Positions 48,080-59,559 of a DNA stretch of 64,000 nucleotides are shown piece after piece. This stretch comes from Ptychodera flava. Its lineage: Eukaryota; Hemichordata; Enteropneusta; Ptychoderidae. The stretch is from contig NC_091947.1 of assembly GCF_041260155.1 (NCBI RefSeq), forward strand, positions 34,668,032-34,732,031, in the 5' to 3' direction. Both the position numbers and the translations under genes were made by a program. Positions within the stretch are counted from its first letter, which is position 1. Every line of letters begins with the position of its first letter. Below the pieces are notes generated by a model. The model ran no database searches. It was given only the letters and a program-made list of their open reading frames with translations, and was not told the origin of the DNA.

Positions 48080-49634
48080 TTAGCTACTATAGACTATAGT
48101 CTATAGAAGCTATTGGGATGGGTATCCGTCCGGCGTCAGTCTGTATGTATGTATGTATGTATGTATGTATGTATGTATGTATGTCCGTTTGTGAGGCGTC
48201 CGTCCACTCAAATATCTTGAGAACCGCAGTACTTACTGATTTGATATTTGTTGTGTAGATGAAAAATATGATTTTGAGAAACTGATTTTTTTTTTTAATT
48301 TTTTGATATAGTTGAAAATAGGCAAATTAATGCCAAAAAAGGTGTTTTTAGTAAAAAATCTTCTTCTTTATAACCGCTGTTCAGACAGCTTTGTTAATTG
48401 GTATACAGGTCCCTAGGGATAACCCAACTTTGATTTGTTCAAATTTTGATGAAATATGCAAATCTGTATTTTTAAGGAATTTTTTTGTCATTTTGGTCAA
48501 AATTTGACTTACATTGTATGTAATTATTGTACTGTATAAACCCTATCAATTCACCCAGAAAAAATAATTAATATGATTTTAAATAATTGAATTAATTAGG
48601 AAATCATCAAAGCCAAATAATTTTAGTGTGGAATTATCAGAAAGTTCAACTTTTTTTGACAGTTCATAGTGAAATGCTTACCATCTTGGAGGATTAAAAC
48701 ATGTAAAGGCAACTTTCCTGAATCCCAACTTTGATATATTCTGAACCACCATTTATGTTATCTAAAAGAAATTGCTCATAATAGTTTGTCATGATAGGGT
48801 GGTCAAATAAATAGAGATAGAGAAAGTTCTAATTTCCATTTATGGTTGACTTGGTAAGGATAAAACAAGATTACTTTTTGAGGAAAAAATAGAGTGGTCA
48901 ATAAAAGAGTGGTCAAAGTGATAGGGTTTTTTATGGTAAAGCTGGGCTGTAAGATTCCTCATGTGCTATTTATAGCAATTATGCAATCTGTGTAAACAGT
49001 GCAATGAAAGTGTAACATGATTCCTTATAATGCTTTTGATGACCTTGAACTTCTTAAGTTTCAAACATTTGTCTCTTCAGTGTGCTTTCTCTGAGTAGGT
49101 ACAGTCTCAACTTATTCAACAGAACTTACAATGTTAATTTGAAAGTTAAAATGTGCTTGGTTAATAGGATGAAAATACTGATATTAAAAGATAACCAGCT
49201 CAAGATTCTGACATATATGCTGTTTTTTTATGACGTAAATCTTGATTTAAGCAAGTCTTGTTTACTTTAATTAGAATGTAATTAACTGTCGTTTATTTGC
49301 TATTATTGACTAATATAGTCTGATGAAATAAGCAAATCTGTATTTTTTACGGAATTTTTCCCATTTTTGGTCAGGCCATCCTGAAATGAGCAATCAAAGA
49401 TATCCACCGTCTTCATCAATACATGTGTCACAAAAGGTTATTCTCTACATAACACAGCAGAGCTCTGTCAACTGTTGAGTCGCTTGTTTTTTCAAAAACG
49501 CTGGTCAGACAGCTTTAATATTTGGTTTACATGTCCCTAGGATGACTTTAGTGAGATAATTTCATACAGACAGGAAATACGTATTAATTTTGTATCCATG
49601 TCTATAGTAGCTTCAGGGACTTTGGCCCTATGTT
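48080..49634 (+). mobile_element. ~1.55-kb TIR repeat family, copy A
   Basis: It begins TTAGCTACTATAGACTATAG and ends near GTCTATAGTAGCTTCAGGGAC, whose inner part is the inverse of AGCTACTATAGAC. The start holds a 20-bp perfect palindrome, CTATAGACTATAGTCTATAG. A (TATG)n tract lies at 48147-48184. It is collinear with copy B at 54626-56151, with about 95% identity by eye and small indels. No protein is recognised. Confidence 0.75.
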
Positions 49635-50013
49635 ATTATATTTAATGTCGCAGGTCCCATATGATTCAATGGTAACTGTTTTCACAATGTGGCCAGAAGC
49701 TCACTCATTATTTTATTGAAAGTTATCTATAGTTTTTTTTTAACGGGAAAACTTTGGGATTTTACAATGGTCAAATTATATATTCTTCATAGGAAATCTA
49801 GATTTTAGAAAATTATGAACAAAAAGTCTTACACAACACACAGTAAGATGCACAAATTAAATGCACCTTCCAATGATGCAAATCATCCAATATTTTAAAA
49901 TAATTTTCAAGAACATATGTTGGTCACTTACATTAATCGCAATTATATTGAGTAAAATTTATGTAAGGCTTGTAATAAAACATGGCTCGAACAAGGTTTC
50001 TGTATCCCTTTAC
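49635..50013. other. intron, no feature recognised
   Basis: AT-rich sequence without identified structure. Confidence 0.35.
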
Positions 50014-50089
50014 AAGGCTGATAACCCTTTCACACCTTGTCCCTTGTTCATGTCTTAATTTGTAATTTTGCACTATGTTAATCTCTAAC
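50014..50089 (-). CDS. probable coding exon of the minus-strand gene
   Basis: The acceptor CCTGTACTCAG is good. With one leading base the frame reads LEINIVQNYKLRHEQGTRCE, then RVISL up to a weak donor (CTT|GTAAAG); another possible donor is ACAAG|GTGTGA. The leading base completes the codon left open by the exon at 57481-57605 (CA|G, Gln), which supports a direct join. The exit phase does not match the next recognised exon at 47666, so either the donor is wrong or an exon is missed. No domain is recognised. Confidence 0.45.
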
Positions 50090-50301
50090 CTGAGTACAGG
50101 ACTGTGCTTCAACCAATAGATGTAAGGTATATGAGTTGTCAGAGCCAATTGATCATTCACAGAGAATGAGCAATTGCGTCATGTTGGTTTGTTTACCACT
50201 CTGGTTATTTGCACATACAGATTGTATTTTCTAGCCTCAAAATTGTAATTGAGATGCTCAAAAGTAGGCTAAAGACAAAAAATGTGTTGTTTTGACTTAC
50301 T

Positions 50302-50356
50302 GATAATAAAGTGCTTTCTTTATCAAAACTAGCAAAGGCAACATTTAGGACTGTCA
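50302..50356 (-). CDS. weak exon candidate
   Basis: A block reading LNVAFASFDKESTLLS ends in a strong donor (TTATCA|GTAAGT). The acceptor (GAGTGACAG) lacks a good pyrimidine tract and its phase fits neither neighbour. It could be an alternative exon or a chance frame. Confidence 0.2.
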
Positions 50357-50654
50357 CTCAGTCACTATCTATTCAAAAAGTCATGTCAACAATACCCAGT
50401 GGTGAACCATAGCCACATTTTAGAGCAGATAGTGTAACGAATGTACTAAATGATTGACAGGTTTGCTTTTGCACACTGTTGAATTTCAAAATTGTACCTC
50501 ATACATTTCTTATATGATACAACAGCTGTGCACATGTTCATGAAGTTTGGAAGTCTATTTTACAAAAAGACATTATTCCTTACTAATGAATAGTTAAAAA
50601 ATTTAATTAAAAATTGTGGTGTATATACCTCATTACAAGCATGTTTACAATTTT

Positions 50655-51107
50655 TTGCCAGTTATGTTCCAACAGTGTACATAATACTCAGCCACCATCG
50701 TTTGACCAAAATTAATTGTTGTCAATGGTGATTGTGGACCTGTTTACAGGAAATTTGGGTTGATTTACTTCCTGATCATTTTCAGCATGTCAATGCTCAC
50801 CTCAGTTTCAGTTTGTAACAAGACAAGAAAACATGTTTTCAGTTCAATTACTATTTCGTGCAATTCAATACTATTACTTGTGATAGATTGTCACTGCATG
50901 AATCCAAAGTTCTTGTCAGTCGTTTGCTCTCATAGTCAGTAAAGTCAACACAGGCCAAGACCACTTCTGACACTAGAGGGCGTTTACGCTAGTCTCTTGG
51001 CCGGCCAGTAATTGCTGTCAAGAAAAGCCAAGTGATTTGGGGCCAGCCAAGTGACTACACCAGTCTAGGCCAATGGTAGAAACAAAGACTAACTACCGTA
51101 CTATATA
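50655..51107. mobile_element. probable ~453-bp insertion with a 21-bp target duplication
   Basis: TACAAGCATGTTTACAATTT(T) occurs at 50634-50654 and again at 51108-51128. A direct repeat of this length bracketing a short segment is what a retroposed insertion leaves. The inserted segment ends in TATATA and shows no recognised family. Confidence 0.4.
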
Positions 51108-51138
51108 TACAAGCATGTTTACAATTTTGTAGGAGGCA

Positions 51139-51473
51139 TCATGGGCCAGTGGCTAGAGCAGTGGACTCACGATCAAAGGATGGTGAGTTCGAGCCCCGGC
51201 ATGGCTGTGGTGTTGTGTCCTTGGGCAAGGCACTTTATTCCTCATTGCTTCTCCCCACCCAGGAGTGATGGGTACCTGGTAGGACAGAGGTTGTTATGTG
51301 TGCGTTTAGCTCTGCTGCGCTTATTGGCTGCACATGTGAGCTGTTGTCTGCTCCCCAGGGAGTTGAGTGGTATCATATTAGGTCCAGTGACCAGGGGTAA
51401 TAATAATTGTAAAGCGCCTTGATCACATCTACTTGTGGATATGTGCGCTATATAAGAACCAAATATTATATAT

Positions 51474-51475
<2 letters not shown>
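51139..51475 (+). mobile_element. tRNA-derived SINE
   Basis: The head holds A-box-like TGGCTAGAGCAGTGG and B-box-like GAGTTCGAGCC at tRNA spacing. The body has TCCTTGGGCAAGGCACTTTA, CACCCAGGAGTGATGGGTAC and later GTAAAGCGCCTTGATCAC, then GCGCTATATAAGAACCAAAT and an AT-rich tail. The TTGGGCAAGGC and GCGCTATATAA core is widespread in SINEs of marine invertebrates. The A and B boxes would serve RNA polymerase III. Confidence 0.85.

Positions 51476-51512
<37 letters not shown>
51470..51512. repeat. (TA)n tail microsatellite
   Basis: TA repeat directly behind the SINE tail. Confidence 0.9.
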
Positions 51513-51513
<1 letters not shown>

Positions 51514-52130
51514 CTATAAAGATAAGCTTGGGATGTGGTAACTATTGTTATTAGTTATACTTAAGTTAGGGAGACCCTTTTATTTTTTTGCTTCTCATCT
51601 CCAGAGGAATTACTCAGGCAGGGCTGGCGGTCGCAATAAAAAAGACAAGTACCCCAAAAAAACCTGTATTTGTTTCAGTTCAATGTTCTGTCCTTTCAGT
51701 CACTTCAATTTCTTGTCTTTCGACGGTTCAGTGTTCTGTGCTCTCTGACCTTCCAGCCTGAGTCACTGCAATCTCACAATTTGATGATGGTGGCGCTGTT
51801 GCAAGGATGATTGCCTCAGAGGCGGTGCAAATACACATTTTTTTACAGGTTTTTTATTTTCATGTCAACCTGAAATTTACGGTTGGTCGGGAAATGAGAA
51901 ACAAAATAAAAAATGTCACCCTTATAGAGGTTAAAGGTCCACCTTTGTGCCGAATAAACTAACGGCACACAAATTCGTTGGCCAATTTTGTGTACTTTTT
52001 CACAGAATTTTAAAACTATTTAAAAGTTATCTCACTGATAGATTAGGGTTTAGATAGTGATCAAGCACACAGTTAACACACTTTTTTTAATGAAAGTAAT
52101 GTTTATTATAAAAAAAACTAAAATATCAAA
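51513..52130. other. intron, no feature recognised
   Basis: No exon or repeat identified. Confidence 0.35.
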
Positions 52131-53950
52131 GCTGTCACACAAATGAATTACTGAGAAAAAATACCGTCAAGGACAGTGTGTTCAGATTCAGTTTGATTTG
52201 GTCCACAAAGAAATATTTAAACCAGAAAAACAAGAATGACAAAAGCAAATAAGGTCTGCAACTTAGGTACTGGAGGTCATCTTTAGCAACATGCATATCA
52301 ACTTCTATAGCAATGGGACAAGTAGATCCTACATACATTTATAAAGCAAATGTCAATAAAAAATTAGCCAGAGAAGCTTGACAAAAAAAAGGTGGGAGAG
52401 TGGAAAAAGGGCTGGTTGTTGATTATGTTTATATAAGGCTAGATATATATTTACAACTTTTGGGATATTTTACGGATAGTGAAATGCCTTCAACTGTGGG
52501 TGGTGATCCAGGATCCAAATTTCTCATCAGTTCTTGTGTGTCTTACATGGAAATATTGCAAAAATTGATCCGCAATGAAAAAAATTACCTCAGCTATGTT
52601 TTCTGGATCAAATTTTACTACAAATCGATATTAATTATGACAAAATTATGTTCACAGCCTTTGAAACTCTCTCATAACATATCCCGGGTTGGTGTAGGTC
52701 ATTTAAGGTCACAAACTGAGAAAATTACCAAAAATATACAAATTTGGGGCTTCCCAACACTTTGCACAGAAATTTATCTAATAACATCCCTCAGGACTTT
52801 TGTACCAAATTACAAAGCTTCTCTTACAAGTGACAAGTGTTTTGGGTACAAATTTTCTTGCAGTTGACCAAAAATGACAATATGGTCTTAAAAAATAAAA
52901 ATTTGTATATGTCAGACAACTTCCACATATCTAACTATTGTCATCCCTGGACATCTGTACACCCAGTATAAAAGATGTCTGTCCAGGCACTTTAAAAATC
53001 AAATATTTTTTACAATTTTTTGACCAAAAATGACAAAAATACTGTCAACGACACTGTACTCACATTCAGTTTAAATTGGTAAATTCAAGAAATATTTAAA
53101 CCAGAAAAACAAGAATGACAAAAGCAAATAAGGTCTGCAACTTAGGTACTGGAGGTCATCTTTAGTAACATGCATATCAACTTCTATAGCAATGGGACAA
53201 GCAGATCCTTTAATACATAAGCAAATGTCAACACAAAAATTAGCCAGAGAAGCTTGACAAAAGAAAAGGTGGGAGAGTGGGGAAAAAATAAAGAATTGGA
53301 AAAAATGTGCGAGGGATCTGGTAAAAAGTAATGCTACCTCATCAATCTCTATCCCCCACCCCCTCCTGAATACAAATGTTCCACCGCTTGATGGACCATG
53401 TTTACATAAGACCAGCTGGTAGGAAATGTATTTACAACTGTAGGGATTTTTTAATTAATGCTATGAGTGCTATCATTCGAATGTAAACAGCACTTAAATC
53501 AGTTACAGATAGTGAAATGCCTTCCACTGGGGGGATAACAACATCAGGAATTATCCCGGATTTCAAATTTCTCATCAATTCTTGTGTGTCTTACATAGAA
53601 AAATAGCAAAAATTGGTCCCCAATGAAAAAATTCACCTCAGCTTTGTTTTTACAGATCAAATTTTTACTACAAATATATACTAAATATGACAAAATTATG
53701 TTCACAGCCTTCAAAACTCTCTCACAACCTAACCTGGGTTGGTGTAGGTCATTTAAAGCCACATAAGAAAATTACCTAAAATATAAAAATTTTGGGGTTT
53801 CCCAACACTTTGAGCACAAAATTTATCTAGTAACATCCCTCGGGACGTTTGTTTTAGACAAGTAATTCTGAGAACAAGGTTTTTTGACCAAAAATGACAA
53901 AATTGTCTAAAAAACAATTTGTATATTTCAGGACAATTTCCAAATATCTA
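52131..53950. repeat. two tandem ~905-bp copies of a satellite-like repeat
   Basis: The segment from 52164 is repeated from about 53063. Shared blocks include AAATATTTAAACCAGAAAAA, GGTCTGCAACTTAGGTACTG, ATGCATATCAACTTCTATAG, TAGTGAAATGCCTTC and GTTGGTGTAGGTCATTTAA. The copies differ by small indels and substitutions. Confidence 0.85.
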
Positions 53951-54625
53951 ACTATTGTCATCTCTGGACATCTGTAAACCCAATACAAAGTCAGTCCAGG
54001 GGCTTTAAAAAGAATATATTTTTTAAGAATTTTTGACCAAAAATGACAAAAATTGCCCAATTTTGTCATAATTTCAACAATAAGAAGGGTAACACCCTTG
54101 CACACATCCAATCCCAAATTTGAGAGCAATTGGGCTGGCGGTTTCATAGAAGAAGAAATTTTCTTAAAATGAGAAATATAACCAAACAATTCAGCAAGAA
54201 TCCAAAATTCAAGATACCGTCGCAATATTCATTAAACTGATTTTGATCAACCTTAGAAACCTACATACCAAATATCAAAGCTATCAAATTAGTAATTTTT
54301 GAATAAAAAAATTTTGACCAAAAATTTGGAAAATTGCCCCAAATCACAAATATGAAAATTTCAATTCAATTTATATACACTTGACTGAGGTCATCCTGAG
54401 GAAAATGTATACATGTATACCAACTTTCAAAGCAAACAGACGAATGATTTCAGAGAAAAAACATTTTTTGCCTAAAAACTGAAAAAATTATCCTAAAAAT
54501 ACAAACAAGCAAATTTCATCCCAAATTTTAAAGACCTACTTTAGAATGCCTAAATGAACCTGCACACCAAGTTTCAACCCTATCTGACCTACAGTTACAG
54601 ATTTTCAGCAATTTGCAGGGTTTTT
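53951..54625. repeat. further diverged units of the same satellite family
   Basis: Repeated themes of short T-rich or AAAATTGCC stretches with GACCAAAAATGACAAAAAT and GGTCATCCTGAGGA link it to 52131-53950 and 45540-46010. Confidence 0.6.
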
Positions 54626-56151
54626 TAGCTACTACAGACTATAGTCTATAGAAGCTATTGGGATGGGTATCCGTCCGGCGTCCGTCGTCAGTCTGTATGT
54701 ATGTATGTATGTATAAAAGTATGTATGTATGTATGTCCGTTTGTGAGGCGTCCGTCCACTCAAATATCTTGAGAACCGCAGTACTCACTGATTTGATTTG
54801 TTGTGTAGATGAAAAATATGATTTTGAGAAACTTTTTTTTTAATATTTTGATATTGTTGAAAATAGGCAAATTAATGCCAAAAAAGGTGTTTTAGGTAAA
54901 AATCTTCTTCATAACCGCTGGTCAGGCAGCTTCGTTATTTGGTATACAGGTCCCTAGGGATAACCCAACTTAGATTTGTTCAAATTGTGATGAAATATGC
55001 AAATGTGTATTTTTAAGGAATTTTTTTGTCATTTTGGTCAAAATTTGACTTACATTGTATGTAATTCTTGTACTGTATAAACCCTATCAATTCACCCAGA
55101 AAAAAATAATTAATATGATTTTAAATAATTGAATTTTAGTGTGGAATTATCAGAACGTTCAACTTTTTTTGACAGTTCATAGTGAAATGCTTACCATCTT
55201 GGAGGATTAAAACATGTAAAGGCAACTTTCCTGAATCCCAACTTTGATATATTCTGAACCACCATTTATGTTATCTAAAAGAAATTGCTCATAATAGTTT
55301 GTCAGATAGGGTGGTCATATAAATAGAGATGGAGAAAGTTCTAATTTCCATTTATGGTTGACTTGGTAAGGATAAAATAAGATTACTTTTTGAGGAAAAA
55401 AACAGAGTGGTCAATTAAAAGAGTGGTCAAGTGATAGGGTTTTTATGGTAAAGCTGGGCTGTAAGATTCCTCATGTGCTATTTATAGCAATTATAGCAAT
55501 CTGTGTAAACAGTGCAATGAAAGTGTTACATGATTCCTTATAATGCTTTTGATGACCTTGAACTTCTTAAGTTTCAAACATTTGTCTCTTCAATGTGCTT
55601 TCTCTGAGTACGTACAGTCTCAACATTCAACAGAACTTACTTACAATGTTAATTTGAAAGTTAAAATGTGCTTGGTTAATAGGATAAAAATACAGATATA
55701 GATAACCAGCTGAAGATTCTTTATAATCTGACAGATATGCTGTTTTATTATGACGTAAATCTTGATTTAAGCAAGTCTTGTTTACTTTAATTAGAATGCA
55801 ATTAACTCTCGTTTATTTGCTATTATAGACTAATATAGTCTGATGAAATATGCAAATCTGTATTTTTACGGAATTTTTTTCCATTTTTGGTCAGGCCATC
55901 CTGAAATGAGCTATCAAAGATATCCACCTTCTTCATCAATACATGTGTCACAAAAGGTTATTCTCTACATAACACAGCAGAGCTCTGTCAACTGTTGAGT
56001 CACTTGTTTTTTCAAAACCGCTGGTCAGACAGCTTTAATATTTGGTTTACATGTCCTTAGGATGACCTTAGTGAGATAATTTCATACAGTCAGGAAATAC
56101 TTAATTTTGTATCCATGTCTATAGTAGCTTCAGGGACTTTGGCCCTATGTT
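54626..56151 (+). mobile_element. ~1.53-kb TIR repeat family, copy B
   Basis: It is collinear with copy A at 48080-49634, starting TTAGCTACTACAGACTATAG and ending TCTATAGTAGCTTCAGGGAC. It lacks about 30 bp present in copy A around 48590-48620 and has a longer (TATG)n tract near 54694. Confidence 0.75.
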
Positions 56152-57000
56152 TCCTTTTTCTCGTCATTTGCATATTTTTGACACTGACACGTTCATTTGA
56201 ACAAATTCACATCTCCAACCCTAGGTGCACCGGCACACCAAATACTGAGACAGTAAGTGCCGCTGTTTAGCTGTTTTTGAGATGGACGGACATACATACA
56301 CATACATACATACAGACATGCAAATGGCAGGCAAATAACTGATTCAGCTTATCGATTACCTCGCATTGGTATACCAAATGTGAACTACAATTGCCCCAAA
56401 CAGTAATTTTTCCAATTTGTCGTTAATTTCAACAAATTAGAAGGGTAACACCCTTACAAACATCCAACCCAAATTTGAGAGAAACTGGGCTGGCGGTTTC
56501 AGAGAAGAAGAATATTTACTTAAAATGAGGCAAATAACCAGAAAATTCAGCAAAAATACAAAATTCATGATATCTTCACGATATACATAAAACCGCATAA
56601 AGTCTACCTAAGGTACTTGCATACCAATTTTCAAAGCAATCAAACTAGCCGTTCTTCAGTTATTGATTTTTCACCATTTTCACATTTTTAAAGCTCATTT
56701 GCATAATTTGGGCCCTGCAAACATAATTTGAACATAATTCCATCTACAGCCTAGGATGCATCAACAGACCAAATACCTTGCTAAAAAGAGCAGCGGTTCG
56801 TGAGTTTTTGAAGTTGACGGACATATTGTACGTCTGTACATATTTACATCCATTCACACATACATACCGACATAGACGCCGCTGACTTGAGCTTATATGA
56901 TAATCTCACATTGGTATAACCAAATGTGAGCTAAAAATTCAAAATAACTGATTACATCACTATTGGATGATCTCTATCAAACTGTACACATCTTGTCTTC
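56152..57000. repeat. satellite-like block with GGACATACATAC ends, two units
   Basis: It continues the 45540-46010 type: TTTGCATATTTTTGACACTG, then ACACCAAATA and GGACATACATAC at 56285, followed by a second diverged unit ending near 56880. Confidence 0.65.
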
Positions 57001-57480
57001 AAGGGAAGTACCTTGTGCATCTGTTGAATAAAAGATAATATAGGAAATAATTATTCAATCATTATCTTCATTATTCTTACAACTATTTATAAGTTAACTT
57101 GAATTCAATTCCATTGTGGCAACATTAATCATCCCAGCCCATACTGTCACAGTGTGTGTAAAGGCAATACATGTATGTTTCTTGCTAATGCTAAACTAAG
57201 CATCAGATACAAGGCAAAGTCAGTGTGATTTGAAAATGTTTTAAAGTAGCATGATCAACACTTCCTTTTGTAAGTTAATTACTGTGAGGACGACTTCCTA
57301 AAATCCTGCACACCAAATTTCAAAGCTACTGGACACATCCTGTCCTGGAAATGACAACTTTATGATATGATTCCCTCAGAAAACTGAACAGTGTGATGTA
57401 AACATAGTCTAGTGCAGAAAAAGGGAATTACACTGAAAGATTAAATTGGTGGAGGCCCATACAGCTATTGTTCTACTTAC
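57001..57480 (-). other. intron, no feature recognised
   Basis: No repeat or exon seen immediately downstream of the donor at 57480. Confidence 0.4.
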
Positions 57481-57605
57481 TGAGAGTGCCTTGCAGGAAT
57501 AGCCCTGCCAGCAAAGTTACGGGCATTATACTCTAAATTTAGTAGAGAGTTGTGGAATTCTCTACACTCTTCCTCCTCAAGGTCATTTTTTAGAAAGTGT
57601 ACGTC
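57481..57605 (-). CDS. internal coding exon of the minus-strand host gene
   Basis: The acceptor TTTTGTATTTCAG and donor TCTCA|GTAAGT are both strong. The 125-nt exon starts in phase 0 and encodes 41 residues plus two bases: DVHFLKNDLEEEECREFHNS, LLNLEYNARNFAGRAIPARH, S. The exon before it (58982-59087) ends in phase 0, so they join cleanly. An acidic stretch is followed by a mixed helix-like part. No family is recognised. Confidence 0.75.
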
Positions 57606-57894
57606 CTGAAATACAAAATAAAATGTGTATTACATTTATGATGTGTTCTGTTTGGTGGCACAATTACTAGCAGGTTATGACTAAAATATTGAAACACTCT
57701 ATCTCTTTGTTATGCTTGCTTTTTTTTCAATGACACAGTGGGCAATAGAACTATTGATAAATCACCAAATAACTCTTGCAAGAAAACATGTTCATAGTGA
57801 CTTGTTATGTCACATTTCAGAATAAGCAGTTACATATATGAGTTTTTTTTGATAACGGTCGAGACATATACTCAAATTAAAATATGTCATCTGC

Positions 57895-57947
<53 letters not shown>

Positions 57948-58981
57948 CACACACACACACAATTGATTATAGAAGAAACAAATGCATCACCCGTTATTTT
58001 TCTGATCGAGTGTATGTCACATTACTATATAGGGTAATTATTGACCAATTTTTTGATGAGTTATGATTGAAGATTTTGGAAGTACACATAATTGAACAAT
58101 TTACTTTTTTATGCATTATTATACTAAATGATAAGCTACTGGTACACAATTTTGGAGTAGCTTGAGCTAAGGCAGAGATAGGAAATATTGCTTGGATATT
58201 TGATGTTGCTAAATTTTTGATCATGAAGTATTACTTTTGGATAAATTTGGCAAACTGCATCAAACCTTTAAAGCATTCATTCTGGATATGTCAGTATGAT
58301 GTAGGTGCACATGAATTTTCACAACCTATTTCTTTTGAACGAAACTCAAGAAATCATCTAATCTGTTATTTTACTGTTTACAAAGGCCAAAGACATAAAG
58401 AATGGCAAACTTTCCATCTTTGAATGTTCTCTGCTGTTCTTATTAGCTGAGAGTTGCCTCACTACAGCCATCTGACTGCCATAAAGGCTTTAGTTCAAAA
58501 ACCAATCATATCTCAGACAAAATTCAGATGTAACCATATTGCCTTACACAGGCAGACTGACATTTTTAACCCTTTCCCTGCCAGACAGTATTAAGACTAT
58601 TACTTCCCCATCAGCCAAGTCAGTAAAATGCGGTATTCAGCTCAAACATGACGTACTTTCACCCGCTTGGCTTGGTATGTTATAGCATCTTTAGTCCAAA
58701 GAAATGAAGTTAACAGTATTTATGTTTTCAACAGCCTTCAAATGTACAGTATTATTAGTTAAAATACACCATATGGAATATTTTGTGTTTCATTAATTTT
58801 AACCATATTGACCTGATGGTGAAATATGGACTTGGCAGGGAAAGGGTTAATAGCTTAAACTAAATAGTCTTAGCCAAAGAATTCCTTTGGGGTTACGTCT
58901 GGTCATACATGAGATCTTTTATGGAAGAGGGTGTGATCTAGTGAGACAGCTATTGAAAGAGTCAAAATTAAGCAAACTTAC
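57606..58981 (-). other. intron with AT and CA microsatellites
   Basis: (TA)n at 57897-57941 and (AC)n at 57946-57961. An inverse-looking pair, AACCCTTTCCCTGCCA near 58570 and TGGCAGGGAAAGGGTTAA near 58830, brackets about 280 bp and probably marks another small TIR element (see findings). Confidence 0.5.
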
Positions 58982-59087
58982 AGTTAGTTTGTCTTCTGTA
59001 AGTGCTGCCGCCAACAGCAAACAACCCTCGGCAATGGTGTGTGGCAAGTATTTTTGCCTGAGCTCTATATGCTTAAAAACGTCAAGT
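58982..59087 (-). CDS. internal coding exon of the minus-strand host gene
   Basis: The acceptor GTACCTCACAG and donor CTAACT|GTAAGT bound 106 nt. With one leading base the frame gives 35 residues: LDVFKHIELRQKYLPHTIAE then GCLLLAAALTEDKLT, ending in phase 0 and joining in phase to 57481-57605. The sequence alternates charged and hydrophobic residues as in helical repeat proteins. Upstream exons are not identified with certainty. The protein family is unknown. Confidence 0.75.
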
Positions 59088-59105
59088 CTGTGAGGTACTA
59101 AAACA

Positions 59106-59109
<4 letters not shown>

Positions 59110-59153
<44 letters not shown>
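59110..59153. repeat. (GA)n microsatellite
   Basis: About 22 perfect GA repeats, 22 bp upstream (in the sense of the minus-strand gene) of the acceptor of exon 58982-59087. Confidence 0.95.
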
Positions 59154-59154
<1 letters not shown>

Positions 59155-59156
<2 letters not shown>

Positions 59157-59559
59157 AATTATTGTAGCAAATGCTGTGAAGAAACAAAGTCTAATGTAAA
59201 TGTGTAACATAGTTTCCCTTCATTCAGTTGCAGTTATAAATAGTGCATGTATATAATAATAATAATAACAAGGCAGTATTGTTGAAGGCAATGAGTACTT
59301 GGGCCGTGATAGAGTAATTTTGAGGACAATATATACTACTATTCAAATATGGTCTTGAATTTCCTCCTGTCAATTAGGCATTTGATTAACTGGTTATTAA
59401 ACGAAGCAATGGCATGACAACGGCAAAATATGTCTAGCAACTTTTGTGGAGTTTGAGGCAGGGGTTCTTTATTTATAGTGGAAATTGCTTAAACTCCTTA
59501 AATATTCAAATTACAGCAAATTTCTTTTGTTCTCGATGGTAGATGTCTAATATTTAGAT
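59155..59559. other. no feature recognised
   Basis: AT-rich sequence between the exon at 59087 and the next repeat. Confidence 0.4.

Noticed and set aside
50302-50356. This block as an exon of the main minus-strand transcript
   Set aside because: Kept only as a weak candidate: its phases fit neither the exon before (57481) nor the one after (50089).
51139-51230. Functional tRNA gene
   Set aside because: A and B boxes are present, but the sequence does not fold as a complete tRNA and continues into a SINE body.
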